In this document: positions 48,601 to 61,302 of the stretch, in pieces
Layout of the letters: each line of letters starts with the position of its first letter
Numbering within the stretch: position 1 is the first letter of the stretch
From: Girardinichthys multiradiatus
Lineage: Eukaryota; Chordata; Actinopteri; Cyprinodontiformes; Goodeidae
Direction of reading: 5' to 3'
Assembly: GCF_021462225.1 (NCBI RefSeq)
Contig: NC_061800.1
Coordinates: 15,980,749-16,044,748, forward strand
Length of the DNA stretch: 64,000 bases
Made by a program: the position numbers and the translations under genes
Notes under the pieces: model-generated
Seen by the model: the letters and a program-made list of their open reading frames with translations, nothing else
The model's database searches: none
Told to the model about the DNA's origin: nothing

Positions 48601-50483
48601 GTTTAGCCAAGTTGCTTTGCTCTTTAGCTGGTCCATTGAGAAAGCTAAAGAGCTGGTCTCTGTCTTTAGTTGTGGAGGAAAGTTTGTTTTTATAGTCCTG
48701 AAGATCCTTGGTCAGTTGACTTTTAGCGTCGTTGTCTGTAGTACAGAAAGAAAATAGATTTATACTTAACAGATATCCAACAAGGTCCTGACCATACTGT
48801 GATTTGGGTCTGTTTCAGAAAAGTTACTTGTTAACCAAAAGAACAAGACAAAAAGAAACTATATATAGATAGTGAATATTTGAAAATGACTTATATTTAT
48901 TGAAATCTTAGGTGCCCCCAGTCTTTGCGATTGGAAGGCCACTTTGCTATCACCCTAATCTTTAGCTCCCTCCAAAGATTCTCTATGTGATTCAGGTCAG
49001 GACTGACTGGCCCACTCCAAAACCTCAATATTACTTTGGTGGCTGCTTATTAGTCAGAAGACACACATCGATAAAATTACTTTTAATCTCATGTGCTTGG
49101 GTAAATGTTAATTTGAAGCTTAACTGTAAGTACTTATTTTTTATTCATGAATGGGATATTTTCTACTTAATCCTTTTTTTTATTTTGGTATGTTAGTCAT
49201 ATAAATGAAAAGTTTACAATTTACCATTTTTCTATAAACCTTCCAAATACCTAAAATTAAACTTACCATCACAGTTATGTTTAGAGAATATTCAAAAATC
49301 AAGAATTTAATGTCAGCAACACAAAACCGAGAATAGCAGGAAAGTTTATAAAACATTCAAACATTTCTCTCGATGAGAAAGCTAAATAGCTGGTCTCTGC
49401 CTTTAGTTGTGGAGGAAAGTTTGTTTCTATAGTCCTGGACATCCTTAGTCAGTTGACTTTTGCCGTTACTATCTGTAATACATAAAGAACATAGATTTTT
49501 TCTTAGGGAAATATGACAGAGATACAACAAGGCTCTGGACCTACTCTCATTTGGGTTTGTTTCAGAAAAGTAAAAAATGTTTAATGGACAGTGATTGTTT
49601 GTAAATTACTAAATTTATTGAAATCTTTGGTGCTCCAAGCCTTTGAGGTTTGAAGTCCTTGTTGCCATCATCCTAATCTTGAGCACCTCAGTATTACTTC
49701 AAGTCAGAAGAAATATGTTGATAAAATTACCTCATGTTACTTAACCTCATGTGCTACTTATTCTTAGTCATGAATGGGATATTTTCTACGGAGTAGAAAG
49801 TTAGTTTAGCCATATAAATGAAATGAAATGAATGTTAGTTTAGTCATAAAAATTAAACGTTTAGAGTTTACTACTTTTTTTTATAAACCCTCCAAATGCC
49901 TAAAATTAAATTTACAATCACTCGTATGTTTAGAAAATATTTAAAAATCAGGAATTTAATGTCAGCAACACAAAAAACAGAAACTTGCAGGAGAGTTTAT
50001 GAAACATACAAATAACCCAATTCATTTAAATTATTTTGTCTGGTGCTTTTTAGGCTGTAGATCTTTAGTTTGTGGTGAATATTTGATGATTCTGATTCTT
50101 TGTGACCTTATATCGTTAGACAGAATTAAGTAGTGTCTAAAATTGTCTGTAATATTCACCAAATTAATAAAGGCTGCAGTTTAGTACAAAAGCAAACGAT
50201 TGGAATGCAGCACATTTAGTTTGCTAAGCAGACTCACACTGAACGTTGGCGACCAGCAGTCCAATGAGCAGGCAGATGCTGAACAGTCCGAAAAAGAGAA
50301 TAACACTCAGATGGAAGCATTTCTCTGAACCTGAATAGAGTAAAAATTACAACCAAGAACCGGGACAACAGAAACAACAGGAGAACAGGTCCTGGGTGTT
50401 GGTCTACACTTACCTCTGCAAGTTCCTAAATAACCAGAGCTGACAAGTCTGTTGTGTTGAACATGCATATGCTTTTTCTCCAT
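42682..50483 (-). CDS. Type II membrane C-type lectin with long repeated stalk, lectin 2
   Basis: Eight exons join to an uninterrupted 351-codon frame: 50483-50414, 50330-50238, 48735-48598, 48393-48223, 48024-47845, 46678-46539, 44266-44166 and 42844-42682. All borders are GT-AG. The cytoplasmic tail [16 protein letters not shown].. is 23 residues, the same exon length as in lectin 1. The membrane span is in exon 2 ([20 protein letters not shown]). Exons 3-5 form a coiled-coil-like stalk; exons 4 and 5 are similar modules (DSKCN.N.E.L..LSDNLT.RL, then ERDYLN or ERDLLN). Exons 6-8 form the lectin domain, [13 protein letters not shown] to WICEKL, with the expected cysteines. The sugar site is QPN, and WHD stands where WND is usual, so calcium binding may be altered. 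The last residues (PIMFIPKMF) extend beyond the usual end. The gene is probably an immune surface receptor; function is inferred from family. Confidence 0.88.
43120..43200 (-). repeat. 3' tail of a LINE in lectin 2 intron 7
   Basis: GTCAAGTCAAGTCAAGTTTATTTATATAGCGC is the reverse of the common fish LINE 3' tail, with a (GTCAA)n end. It lies between the last two lectin 2 exons. Confidence 0.5.
44323..46313. mobile_element. Non-autonomous DNA transposon in lectin 2 intron 6
   Basis: A perfect 16-base terminal inverted repeat, GGGCCTGATTTTGAAA at 44323-44338 and TTTCAAAATCAGGCCC at 46298-46313, encloses 1991 bp. The subterminal parts are rich in GTGCAA/TTGCAC-type motifs (near 44350-44440 and 46230-46290). 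No transposase frame is visible. Similar GGGCCTGATTT ends occur in fish MITE families. No clear target-site duplication was found. Confidence 0.65.
48598..50020. repeat. Tandem duplication of a lectin 2 stalk exon and flanking intron
   Basis: About 48605-49365 is repeated at 49370-50020 with indels. The exon 3 core (GAGAAAGCTAAA...) is at 48638 and again at 49375. TTTCAGAAAAGTA recurs at about 48815 and 49561. GAATTTAATGTCAGCAACACAAAA recurs at about 49304 and 49951. The copy nearer exon 2 contains a decayed exon (see 49376-49470). Confidence 0.85.
49376..49470 (-). pseudogene. Decayed duplicate of lectin 2 stalk exon 3
   Basis: The minus strand reads, after an acceptor [26 protein letters not shown] and [13 protein letters not shown], close to exon 3 ([32 protein letters not shown]). 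It lacks the final 13 or so codons and the GTAAGC donor of exon 3 and runs to a stop (ERNV stop). It keeps the same phase. It is unlikely to be spliced into the mRNA. Confidence 0.75.
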
Positions 50484-50489
50484 TGCTGA

Positions 50490-51800
50490 AAAGGATGTAA
50501 TACATTAACTGTAGGCTGGGCTGCACCAACAACTGTGCTTATAAGTTGTAAAGCAGGACTGGTTGCAAAGCGTCTTATTGTGGGTAAGACACACCCTCAG
50601 ACATGATAAGCAGCCCTACCAGACAGGAATCTGCTGAACATGTGGGCTTTTTGCTTTGCAGTTTTATTCACAACACTGTTTATTTTCTGTTGGTTTGTTT
50701 AAGAAAAAGAAAACACAAAGTCAACATCCAGGTTAACAGCACCACATTACAATCTATTTTGTTGTACATTTCTGGCATGAAAGTAAATAAGCGGAACATT
50801 ATGATTTTTTACGGGATTAAAACATAACTTTTACAAAAAAACCTAATCACATACTGCACTTTAAAATGTAAGGAAAATTTGAGAAAAACTAGTACTGAAG
50901 ACCAGGGATGGTTGCCAGATTGCCTGTAACCGCCGCTCTGTGAAATTCTGTTAATATAGCATGAAGGTTTGTCCGTTTTGCAGTGGTTGTTTTGGGTATC
51001 ACCCAGAAATCTTTGAGGTTAGGAGGTATTTTATCATTTTTATAATGTTTTTGTTTGTGTATTTAAAGCCTACACAATATTCTGAAATTAAATAACAGCC
51101 GCATATCAATGCCAAAGGTAATGGCTTTGATTTTAATCAGTTTTTCACAAGCAGGCTAAAGCTATATGGAAAATTTTTTAAAGTTTTGGCAAAGACCTTA
51201 TTTGAGGTTGCTTGTCACATGAATACAAACGACTTTAAAAAATCAGTGATTGAGTGTGGATTCTGTTACCAGTTGGATTTTGTGGGTGTAATAAATGCTG
51301 CATTATTAAAGCGCTATGAGTTCAACTCTCTGAAATACTGCTCCACAGCGCTGTGAAACAGTGAGTGTCCCCTCACTGTTTCTTCTGTTTTAGTTTTGTT
51401 TTTTTTTGTCACGCAGTTTAAGACCATCAAACAAATGTTATTATCAAATAAAGATAACCTAAGTAAATGCAACATGCACTTTTAAACAATGCTTTCATTT
51501 ATTAAAGGAAAATAACTATCCAAAAACACCTGGTCCTACATGTAAAAAATGTGTCCTTAATCTGACCTTTGGTCAAGGGTTTGTGATAACTGGTAATGAG
51601 TGTTTTGCATCACTGTGGGGGAATTTCTGCCCTCTCTTCTTTGCAGAATTGTTTTATTGTAGCCACATTGAAGAGTTTTGGGGCATGAACGGCCTGTTTA
51701 AGGTCATGAAACAAATTCTTAATTCGATTTATGCCTGGACTTTGACTGACCCACTTTTTATTTATTTAGGATGATGACAACAAGTGACAGGCCCCGCGTG
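50490..51800. other. Lectin 2 upstream region, nothing else recognised
   Basis: Contains the presumed promoter of lectin 2, but no clear TATA box or other site could be assigned. The small frames look fortuitous. Confidence 0.4.
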
Positions 51801-51814
51801 CACTATATAGGGAG

Positions 51815-53125
51815 TTGAAGTTCAAAATGCTAACACTCAAGCAGCTTCTGAGTGCTATCAGCCCAGGTGATTGGTTCGCCACCACTGACCTGACAGGCAC
51901 TTACTTTCATGTAGCAATATACACGGACCACAGACAGTTTCTAAAATTTGCTTTTGAGGACAGAGTCTACAGGTACCTCATACTACGTTTCGGTGTGTCG
52001 CTAGTGCCTCGCACCTTTGCAAAATGTGTAGAGGCAGTATTAGCACCTCTCAGAGAAACCAGCATCCACATTTTAACGTATCTGGACGACTGGGCTTTAA
52101 TAGCCAGCTCCAGAGATCAGGGAACAGTGCAGTTTCGGGTTCTGTCACACATTCAGGCTCTGCGGTTTGCTGTACACTTCCAAGTCAGCAGTTTTTATTT
52201 CTTGGGCTGGAACTATGCTCCCTGGTGAGCAGAGTGGCCGTTTTTTTTACCACTGCCTTGCTCAATCATACAACTGATGGTGCGGATGGCATCTATGATC
52301 GCAATGGTACCACTCGGCCTACTGAGGAGGAGCCCGTTCCATTGTGGGACTGTCACCCATCGGTTGTGTGCATGGCGTCACCGCCACTGAAAGCTAGCAA
52401 TAACTACTTCCTGCATATCTGTTTTCCACCCTTGGCGGGAACTCGGCCTATTGTGCCAAGGTTAATTCATTTCCTCTGCTTTGGCTATCTTACACCATTC
52501 TTGAAGTGGTACAGCATACACTTTCTGCCTATCAGGGTTACTCATGTCCTTGAACGTCTGAATCTGGGTACAGATTTGTTCTCCAGAGGCAGGCCTAGGG
52601 TAAGAGAATGGAAGCTTCAGCCCTCCGTGGCTGCACAAATATGGTGTCGGTTTTATGAAACCAGCAGTCTTTTCGCCTCAAGGGCTAACACCCACTGTCC
52701 TCTGTTCTTTTCCATAAAAATATCACAACAGACCCCCTGTAGAAATGATGCTGCCTGTACTAGAAAAGGTGTACAAACAGGGTCTGTCCCTGATTTTGTT
52801 TGCACCCCATTGGCCAGCAAAGTCATAGTATGCTGAGATAGTCAGCCTGCTGGCAGCAAAGCCCTGGAATCTCACTGTTCAATCAAGATCTCCTCACTCA
52901 GACAGGGGGGCAGATATTTCATCCACACTCGGAGCTGTAGAAGCTGCATACCTACCTGGTGAGAGGTCCAGCTTATTTGCTCAGAGTCCCCCCTGCTGTG
53001 TCAAGAATGCAGGAGCATCCACCACTAGACACTAATATGCCTACAAATGGCAAGCTTTTGAGCAGTTTTGTGAGGACAAGCATATTGTTCCATTTCAGTG
53101 CTCAATGGTGAAGTTTTAACGTTTC
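51815..53125 (+). pseudogene. DIRS-type retrotransposon relic (reverse transcriptase to recombinase start)
   Basis: The frame 51815-52228 carries the reverse transcriptase core: DWFATTDLTGTYFHVAIYTDHR, FAFEDRVYRYLILRFG and ILTYLDDWALIA (catalytic LDD). After a frame change, 52500-52720 has HVLERLNLGTDLFSRG, VREWKLQPSVAAQIWCRF and LFASRANTHCPLFFSI, the end of RNase H and the block also seen in the DIRS at 4391-5545. About 52730-52830 (LPVLEKVY..GLSLILFAPHWPA) continues the same protein. The recombinase N-terminus (YAYKWQAFEQFCEDKHIVPF) is visible at about 53035-53095 after a stop. Broken in several frames; no inverted ends found. Confidence 0.85.
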
Positions 53126-53133
53126 TACTGGAT

Positions 53134-53189
53134 GATTTATCTAACATCAACATATACGAGTACTTGTACATGAGGATGTTAGATAAATC
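53134..53189. repeat. Perfect hairpin, 15-bp stem
   Basis: GATTTATCTAACATC at 53134-53148 and its exact reverse complement at 53175-53189 are separated by 26 bases. It lies just past the DIRS relic. Role unknown. Confidence 0.75.
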
Positions 53190-54283
53190 TTTCTTATCTT
53201 ACTTATCATCTAATTTCTTTGTTTGTTTTATTTTTTGTCAGACAGTTTGAAATGGTTTATATAAGCAGAAAAACCAAGCTTTGAACCTACAGGAAACACT
53301 GTTGCCTGTCAGTCAGTGTATCTTTGCAACAATCTACTATAGACATTCAAAACTGTTTACTGACAGAGCCTATGCTGTGATACCCAAACCGATAAGTCAA
53401 GAATTATTTTCCATCTTCCTGTCTGCTTTATAATCAACAACAACACAGGTTTCCTGTGTTAATGGAAAAAAACTACTTGTTATTGTGTGTGTGCATTAAC
53501 AATAGCGCTCAGTTAATGAAATGTAACATTTAAATGTTGAACTATTTTAAAGTTTGAACCATTGCCAAAGGGCTTAAAGCCTATTTTATTAAATTATCAG
53601 TTGATTAAAAAAAAAACAATAATCAATAATAATGAATAAGAATAATACAAATAATAATTGGTCATTAAATTTTAACAAATTATCATTTGTTGTTAAAGGT
53701 TCAAATAAATAAGTAAAAGAAAATAAATTGTATTATATTATGAGCGTAAATAAATTTGAATTATTTCATATAAATGAAATTTGTGACAAAAATGTATGAG
53801 GTTTCAATAACCAGCAAAGATCTTCAGAGAAGAAAACTGATAGTAAATCATGGAAAATGAGCATTGCACTATTCAATTCAAACTAATAATATTGTTGTGG
53901 CACTTGTATACAGCTTTGTTTTATCTGGCAGAACAGATTATTGCAATGCTTTGCAACATCTTAACTACAGCTGCTTAAATGATTATTGCTTAAACAATGA
54001 TGACATCGGTACATTCAGGTGCCTGAAATAAATAAGGAAACGAATACACTGAATTCCTATTAAACACTATCTTTAAATATAAAAAAGGTCAAATTAACTG
54101 TATTTTTAATAACTTAAGTTTGATAACTCATCCCTTCTATTTAATAAATTTTTAATTTAGAATTTCTAATACCATATTTGTTTCTTTTTTTACATCTTGT
54201 ATTTTAAATAGGATCCGTTCACAATATTTCCATTAGATGCAGCAATCAAAAGTGCCTACATGACAAATGAAACCCAACATTTC

Positions 54284-54284
<1 letters not shown>
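53190..54284. other. AT-rich non-coding stretch
   Basis: No open frames of note, with many short A and T runs. Nothing further recognised. Confidence 0.5.
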
Positions 54285-54353
<69 letters not shown>

Positions 54354-54375
54354 GTCTGTCTGTCTGTCTATCTAT
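54285..54375. repeat. (TATC)n/(TGTC)n microsatellite
   Basis: About 17 TATC units, then about 4 TGTC units, then TATC again. Confidence 0.95.
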
Positions 54376-54418
54376 ACGTATTGTGGTTGTCGTTTTGGAT
54401 TGATGTGAGCGATGGTAA

Positions 54419-54480
54419 CTGAAGTCAGATTCCTTGTTTGTATTTACAAACTTGGCCATGAAAGTTAATTCTGATTCTGA
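54419..54480 (+). repeat. 3' end of an L2/Maui-like LINE
   Basis: GATTCCTTGTTTGTATTTACAAACTTGGC...TTCTGATTCTGA matches the 3' end of the L2-like element at 39065-39124. The coding part is absent. The following 54490-56010 is AT-rich with no recognised gene. Confidence 0.7.
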
Positions 54481-56010
54481 AATTGTTCTGATATGAACGA
54501 TAATTCACAACAATTAATTAAAGTTTTAGGACATTTAAAAAGTCATCACAATAAAATATCTTCTGGTTTAATTAAATGGAAGTCACCTGTACTTCCCTCT
54601 CAGTCTCAGTGGCTTAAATGTTTTTTTGAATAATTAATGGAAGCCTGTTTAATTTCCATTTAAGCCACTTAACATTTTAACAAATTCAGAATGAGAGAAT
54701 GGAAAGTTTTTGTTTATTTTTCTATTTTTTCTTGCCCTTATTTTTGGATTTTTAAGTTCTTATTTTTTACCCTGTTAATCCTTGCTAGAAAAGAGTTAAT
54801 TACTTAATTACTTATTTATTCTTTTTTAATAAAAAGGTTAATATATTTAGCTGATTTCCCTTACAGGTGACTATCTTGTTTACTAGCTGACCTTTAGTAA
54901 CATAAGTTGCAATTTTACTTTAGTACTATTGTTATCATTATATACTCTTTTACTTTGTTCTTTTTAAATTGCATTTGTTTAAAATTTTGTTAGGAGTGGC
55001 ATTTTTTGTTAATTTCTAAAAACTCGATGCAAGGTCTAAAAAAAAGAAACTAAAAGACAAAGAATGCTGCTGCAACCTGAGACCCTATAACTGTGCTTTG
55101 TATTTTTAAAAAGGTATTAAACAAGTCTTAAATCAAAAAAAGTCTTCAGTATCATGATTTTTTTATTATTATTATTTCATTTACTATATTAGTGTATTAT
55201 ATGTTAACATTGTGACTTAATAAAATCAGAGCAAAGACACGAAGGGTCCTTTAATTTATTAAACGTATTTAAAGTATATAATTTATTCATTCAAATATTC
55301 GAACATAAACACAAGATGAATAATACTAATAAAACATAACAGCATTCTGATACATTTTACGGGGCTGTATACACTTCATTTAACTTGTCTGTCACAAGCA
55401 AGAAGGAAAAAAAACCAGTCTGACATCAGCACAAACACACACAAAATAATTATAAAATAAAATGACAAAAGATGCCGCAATTCAAAATTATACCATAACA
55501 AAGGCACATTATAGGTCTTGATATACAGGGTCAATTAAACGTGCATTTTGGAGATGTAACAGTGTGTATTCTGCTTTCTTATTCGTAGTGAACTAGTTAA
55601 CTAAGTATTTACATATGAATGGTATTCCAACAAAAACACATAAATGTTTGGGAAGGAAATCGAGAACTTAGCTTTGTGTATGTGAAATTTCCCTAATAGG
55701 AGCATTAGGTTAATTATAAAGCACAAAGATCTATCCCTAGATTCAAACTTGACTTTAGATCTGATTTTAACAATGCATTTAGTTTTCTTATTGAGGAATT
55801 TCTCCATGTCCCCCCAAAATCCAGAAGAGGCTGAAAAAGGCAGCTAAAAAATAGATGTAATACAGTCTCTGATTCAACTTGACAAAAAGTAGTTTGCATT
55901 CAAGTCTTTACACGTTGAAAGTTTTTTTGTTGAAAGGATAAATATTGTGCAAAATTTTAAAATTGAGCTCCCTTATTTTATTTTAAATACTATACCGAAA
56001 GTGAATCATC

Positions 56011-56258
<248 letters not shown>

Positions 56259-56362
56259 TTCGTCTACGAGCAGGAAGTGGTCAGAATCCTTTTAAGCGCT
56301 GAACTTTATTTTGAAAGGAATAACCGGACATGATGTACTTGGTGTGACATCAGAGAGGCAAC
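56259..56362 (+). promoter_or_regulatory. Presumed dnajc15 promoter and 5' UTR
   Basis: Contains an ETS-type site CAGGAAGTGG (56271-56280), which GABP/NRF2 often uses in nuclear genes for mitochondrial proteins. It also has a CRE-like TGACATCA (56345-56352) close to the start codon. There is no TATA box. Binding is inferred from the motifs only. Confidence 0.45.
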
Positions 56363-59300
56363 ATGGCGAACAACGGGGGAGCGTCAGTGGATGAAATGAT
56401 GCGATATACTGAATATTCACCTAAAACAACTGTTAGGAGTGACGCAGAGATAGATAGACGGTTGGTAAGTTTTCGAGTTGTGTTTGGTGGACATTTTGAC
56501 GTCTGTCAAACTAGAAGAATGTGTTTTTATTGACAAAGTCTGTGTTCGTAACCTCCGTGGTGACATGGCGTCATGCTCAGTTACATCAGGAACGTGAGTT
56601 AGGATGAAGCAACTTTAATTAATGGCTCCCGCTGCTAGGATTGTTGTACTAGAGTTTTTAATACGTTTTTTGCACGTATATTTTGAAATAAAATGATGAG
56701 TATATAAATCTTGTGATAAACAGTTTAAATATCGATGATGCAGTTTATCTGCAGACTTGAACCTCCATTGGGTTGTGATGTACTCATTTTTACATAATTA
56801 AATTCTTTCATAGGAAATTATTCAGCAATCTGGACGTCTTAGAGGACGTTCCGTATAATATTCAGGTTTCCTTCGTAGTAGGTATGAAATTTCATTAAAG
56901 TATTTTTCATATCAGGATGTAAAAATAGTTGTATATGCAGCAGGGTGGAAATGAAAGCCAATATATACCAGCCATTTTGTGCCAGAAACTCATAATTAGT
57001 TTAAGCGTGTAATAGTAAATATTTGTTTCAAACCCAGTTTGCTGTGTGTTTGTCTTGGCTACAAAAACTGTTGATTTATTATTGTTTATAAATTAAACTG
57101 TTACAGTTATCTACTTTTAATTCTATGTAGAAAAACAAGCAGTTTTCAATTATTTAAAATACAATATATTTAATTTTAAAATAATACCATGCATGTGTCA
57201 TTTTGGGCCCAGTGAAAGTAAACACATTCTGTCATCCAAATAATTTCTATATTTATGTAATCGATGAATAAATGAGAGAACAATAACCCAAACTGAAATG
57301 GGTTAGACTTAATAATTTAATGTTTTTGTGAAGTTTCTTAAATCTACTTGCCATACCTACAAGTTTGTTTTTGTTTATTTCCACAAACAATATATTTCCA
57401 AAAGGACTCCTAGAAGCTAGATAGCTTATCAAGTGGGGATCTAAAACACAACCACCACATACATCATTGCCCATCCCATTAAACAGACCTAAGATATCTT
57501 CTTCTTCAAAGCAATAAATCAAAATTTGACATAAAAGCTAATCAACAAAATCAGCACTGGAGCTACAATTTGGTGGGTCACCATCAGACCAAGTTAAGCG
57601 GGTCATCTCCAACCAAGTCCACCACCCCTTTCATAAATTGAATTAAAAAGGAGTAATAATAATAATAATATCAAATGGTCTAATAAATGATATAATATAA
57701 TAAGAACATCAACACATAATACCATCAATAAAAACAATATGGCTTTTTATAATTATACTTGTGCTACAACAAGTTTTGTTGTTGCAAAAATATTTATCAT
57801 ATAAGTTAAGGAACAGAACAAGGATAGTCTTGTACAAGAATATAAACTTAAAGTTCAAACACTTAATCAGTATTATAAAGCAATATTAATAATGACATTA
57901 AGGGTGTTATTACGTTTTTGTTGTTGACTGCAACCAATGTTTTTCCCATCCAAACCTGGTCAGCCTGCTCTGCTTTAGCATGGAGTTAACCAGGTTTTAG
58001 AATGCTGCTATAATGTTGTTGTTTATTTTCTAAAAAACTACAGCTGCAAAAAGTCTTCAGTGAAAATGAGTCTTGCTTCTGCTGCAGGCTAATGTTGACC
58101 CTCTTCTCTCATGTTGTGGTGCCTTTCTTATTATTCAGCTTGTAATTTTTTTTTTTTTTTTTTGTGATTCAAATTAGTTGCATGCAAACAAAACCGGCAG
58201 AAAGAGATGTTCACTTGGTTGCTTTCCCCTTCCAATTGTCAAAGTCAATAATCCGTTTGTCCATCTATCTATCTGATTATCCATATGTCCATTCATTTGT
58301 TTCCCTATCTTTACGTGTTCCATAGTTTAATCCTTACCATTGTAGATGTTTTTCTTTTTTTTGTTGCTATTTTTATTATTTTTATTCCTACTTTAAAACC
58401 GGCTTGAGAAGGATAAAGAAGTCTGTAAATCTGAGTTTGGAAAAGTGTGAAATTTGGACTCGAAAAATGTGTAGGAACCTTTTATGTAAGGGTTCTAGGT
58501 TGTCTAATGACAAGTTTCTTTTACTACATTTCTGTTAATAACAAAAGCTCTTTCATTTACCCACATAATGACTTGTGTGCATCTTATTAAATTTCATTTA
58601 TAGTTGATGCTTTCATGGGGAAACTAACAGCAGATGTGTGATTTGACCAGTAAATAGATTTAAGCTGTAAATAAAGTGAAGGTGAAATGGGCTTTACCTT
58701 TCTTTAGTTTTTTTTGAGTGCCTCATGTCACCATCTCATTAACGTCCTCTGAATGCTGTCCTTTGTTTGATCACTAAAACTATAGTAACATTAAACATTT
58801 ATTTGGTATGATCTAGATTGGTTCCTTTTTGAGCCTTAAGTGGATGACATGTGGCACAATGAGGCTGCCGTTGCAAAACTCTTCATGTGTTTGTGTTTTC
58901 TGACCAGTTTGACCATGTTTCATTGACAGGGAGGGGCTCTGATTGCAGTTGGTCTTGGTGTTGCTGCTGCGGGTTTTGCAGGTAAAAACAACTTATTTCC
59001 CAAGACAAAATAAAATGTTGCTTTTTTAACGATTCTTTTACTGCTTTTTTTTTTGTTGATAAAACTGTTGTGCTTTATTGTTTTTGCTTCAATTTTATTT
59101 TGCTAAAAGCGAAAACACATGCTGGATGTTTTTTCCATCATTTATTTTGAAGTATTTAACTCTATAGAGCCTTGTTTGTCCTGCTTTTTGTCCTCAGGCC
59201 GTTATGCATTCCAGCTTTGGAAGCCACTGGGCCAGGTTTTCTCTGAAACGGTCAAGAAGATGCCCACATCGGTAAGAAGATTACATGAACTTTGGTTCTG

Positions 59301-60812
59301 ATATTCAGATTTAGGCATTTGCTTTCAAGCTGTATGGTGTCTTTGACAAAAGTTTATCTCATAGTCGTGAAGATCCTTAAATCATCTGAAATTAGCTCTA
59401 GTATGAAAGAAAAAACAAAATTCAATTTCCAAAAATATAAAAATCTGGATTTCCAAGAGAACATTGAGAAAAGAGATGCACTTCTTTCATGGTGTGGCAG
59501 CAAGAATAAAGATGCTAACTACCTTCTGAATGTTTGTAAGCACCATGTGTAAAACTCAGAGGGGATTTATTGTTTTGTGTGTTTTATTGAACAGTTCAAA
59601 ATAGTAAGAATTTTATTATTAATAAAATGTTGGATTTATGGAGGTTTTGAATGGACAAACTACTCTGGTTGTAGAAGAGTTTATCGATTTATCAAAACAT
59701 CTTTAGGAAAACAGACCAGAGTTCTTGTTTTGTATTCAGCGTGTTTTTTTCCTGGTGCTATAAACATACATAAAATATCTGTTTTTAATGTCTATGTGAA
59801 GATTAAACACAGGCCAAGAAACCTAGAAAATGTTGAGTCTGGACTAGTCTGGAGATTTGATGTCAAAAAGTTATAAGAACTCCGTTCTATTATAATATCG
59901 GTAGTTTGAGTTTTGATTGAGTCAGACAAATTTGCTGTAAATAAATTAACCGAAACTAATGAATCTGCTACTAATATTATTTACCTGCAAACTGGAAGCA
60001 CTTATTTGATTTCTGAAAACTGATCTTTGCATCCCATTCTTTATTGAAATAAAACATATATAATACATAAAGTGCTTGATTGATGCTAACTTATCTAACT
60101 CAAGCTCCAATCGTCTTCTGTCCTCTTAGGCTTTCTCGTCTTATTACAAAGGAGGTTTTGAGCAGAAAATGTCGAGGCGGGAGGCAAGCCTCATTCTGGG
60201 TATCAGGTAAGAGACTAAGTCTGTTAGCATGTATGATGTATTTTGTTTGTGCCTACTAAAGAAAATAATGAGCACTTCCTGGGTTGTGTTCAGCCCAGCT
60301 GCCACGAAGGCTAAAGTACGTGAGTCACATCGGAGGATCATGGTCCTAAATCATCCAGATAAAGGTAACTCGGTTCCACTGGTTCTGTTCTATAGCTAAA
60401 CCAATCCCAAATTTTCATATCTCATTATTGGTCAGCATGACATAATTTTAAAAAATAAGATGGTGAGTGCTAATACTGGAAACTAACCTATAAGATTGTC
60501 ATGTGTGGCAAAAACAGTGCATTTGAAAGCAGTGAATTTAACATTTCTTCAAATGTCATATAAGGTGTTTAAACATGACTGGCTGAGAAGCTTGTGAACA
60601 GCTGTGCGTAGTTAAGGATAATGAAATTTACATGATCCTACCTTTGGATAGCCTAAATTTTGAATACTACATCACAGAATTTTTAGCTAGTTTGAGTTGC
60701 TTTAGTGTTAAAGGGTCTGACTGAATCATATTTGTGTTTAGGTGGCTCTCCATATCTTGCTGCAAAGATCAACGAGGCCAAAGACCTAATGGAAAAGGAA
60801 ACACGCCGATGA
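56363..60812 (+). CDS. dnajc15: DNAJC15, mitochondrial inner-membrane J-protein
   Basis: Six exons join to 148 codons: 56363-56464, 58930-58981, 59198-59271, 60130-60206, 60294-60364 and 60742-60812, all with GT-AG borders. The N-terminal part ([20 protein letters not shown]..) faces the intermembrane space in known homologues. Residues about 35-52 ([20 protein letters not shown]) form the single membrane span. The C-terminal J domain (about 90-148) has [17 protein letters not shown] and LGIS, the HPD motif (NHPDKGGSPY, codons split by intron 5) and KINEAKDLM. Known role: a type III J-protein of the inner membrane that stimulates mtHsp70 at the TIM23 import motor and affects complex I activity. 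The length fits DNAJC15 rather than the shorter DNAJC19. The start is the only in-frame ATG giving this N-terminus. All key residues are present. AATAAA at 60898-60903 probably ends the transcript. Confidence 0.95.
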
Positions 60813-60897
60813 CAATTGCTCGTAGGAAACAAAGTACAGGTTAAGAATCAAACACGTGGAGATGGTGCTCCTTTATTTATATGAAGTGTTGAAAGAA

Positions 60898-60903
60898 AAT
60901 AAA
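60898..60903 (+). terminator. Polyadenylation signal of dnajc15
   Basis: AATAAA 86 bases past the stop codon. The following 60910-61290 is otherwise without recognised features. Confidence 0.6.
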
Positions 60904-61302
60904 CTGGTTGGAAAAGGTGTAAAGTCGCCCTCTAGTGGTAGCTAAGTAAAATGCTGTTTATGTGAATGTACATACATCACCATGTAAGATGTTCAGTAAA
61001 GATCTGCTTCAACAACAGTGGAGTGAGAATTTTGTGTGTTCGAACATTTAACTCTTAATGTGGAAATGCTTGCTCAACAACTAACTGGGTTTTCAAATGA
61101 GCACCTTGCCTAATGTTGGAGATCAGATTTTACCTTAGACGTTTGATCAACAGAAGGCCTTAGCCAAAAATTCCCCCATCTTTTCAGAAGGGTTCAGTTT
61201 AAGGTTTTAGGGCTCTGGATTTTCCCTATTATTTATGAGGCAGTTTTCAGATGCAAAATATCTAAGCATTTCTTGCAATTACTCGTACTCGTCGTCTTCC
61301 GC

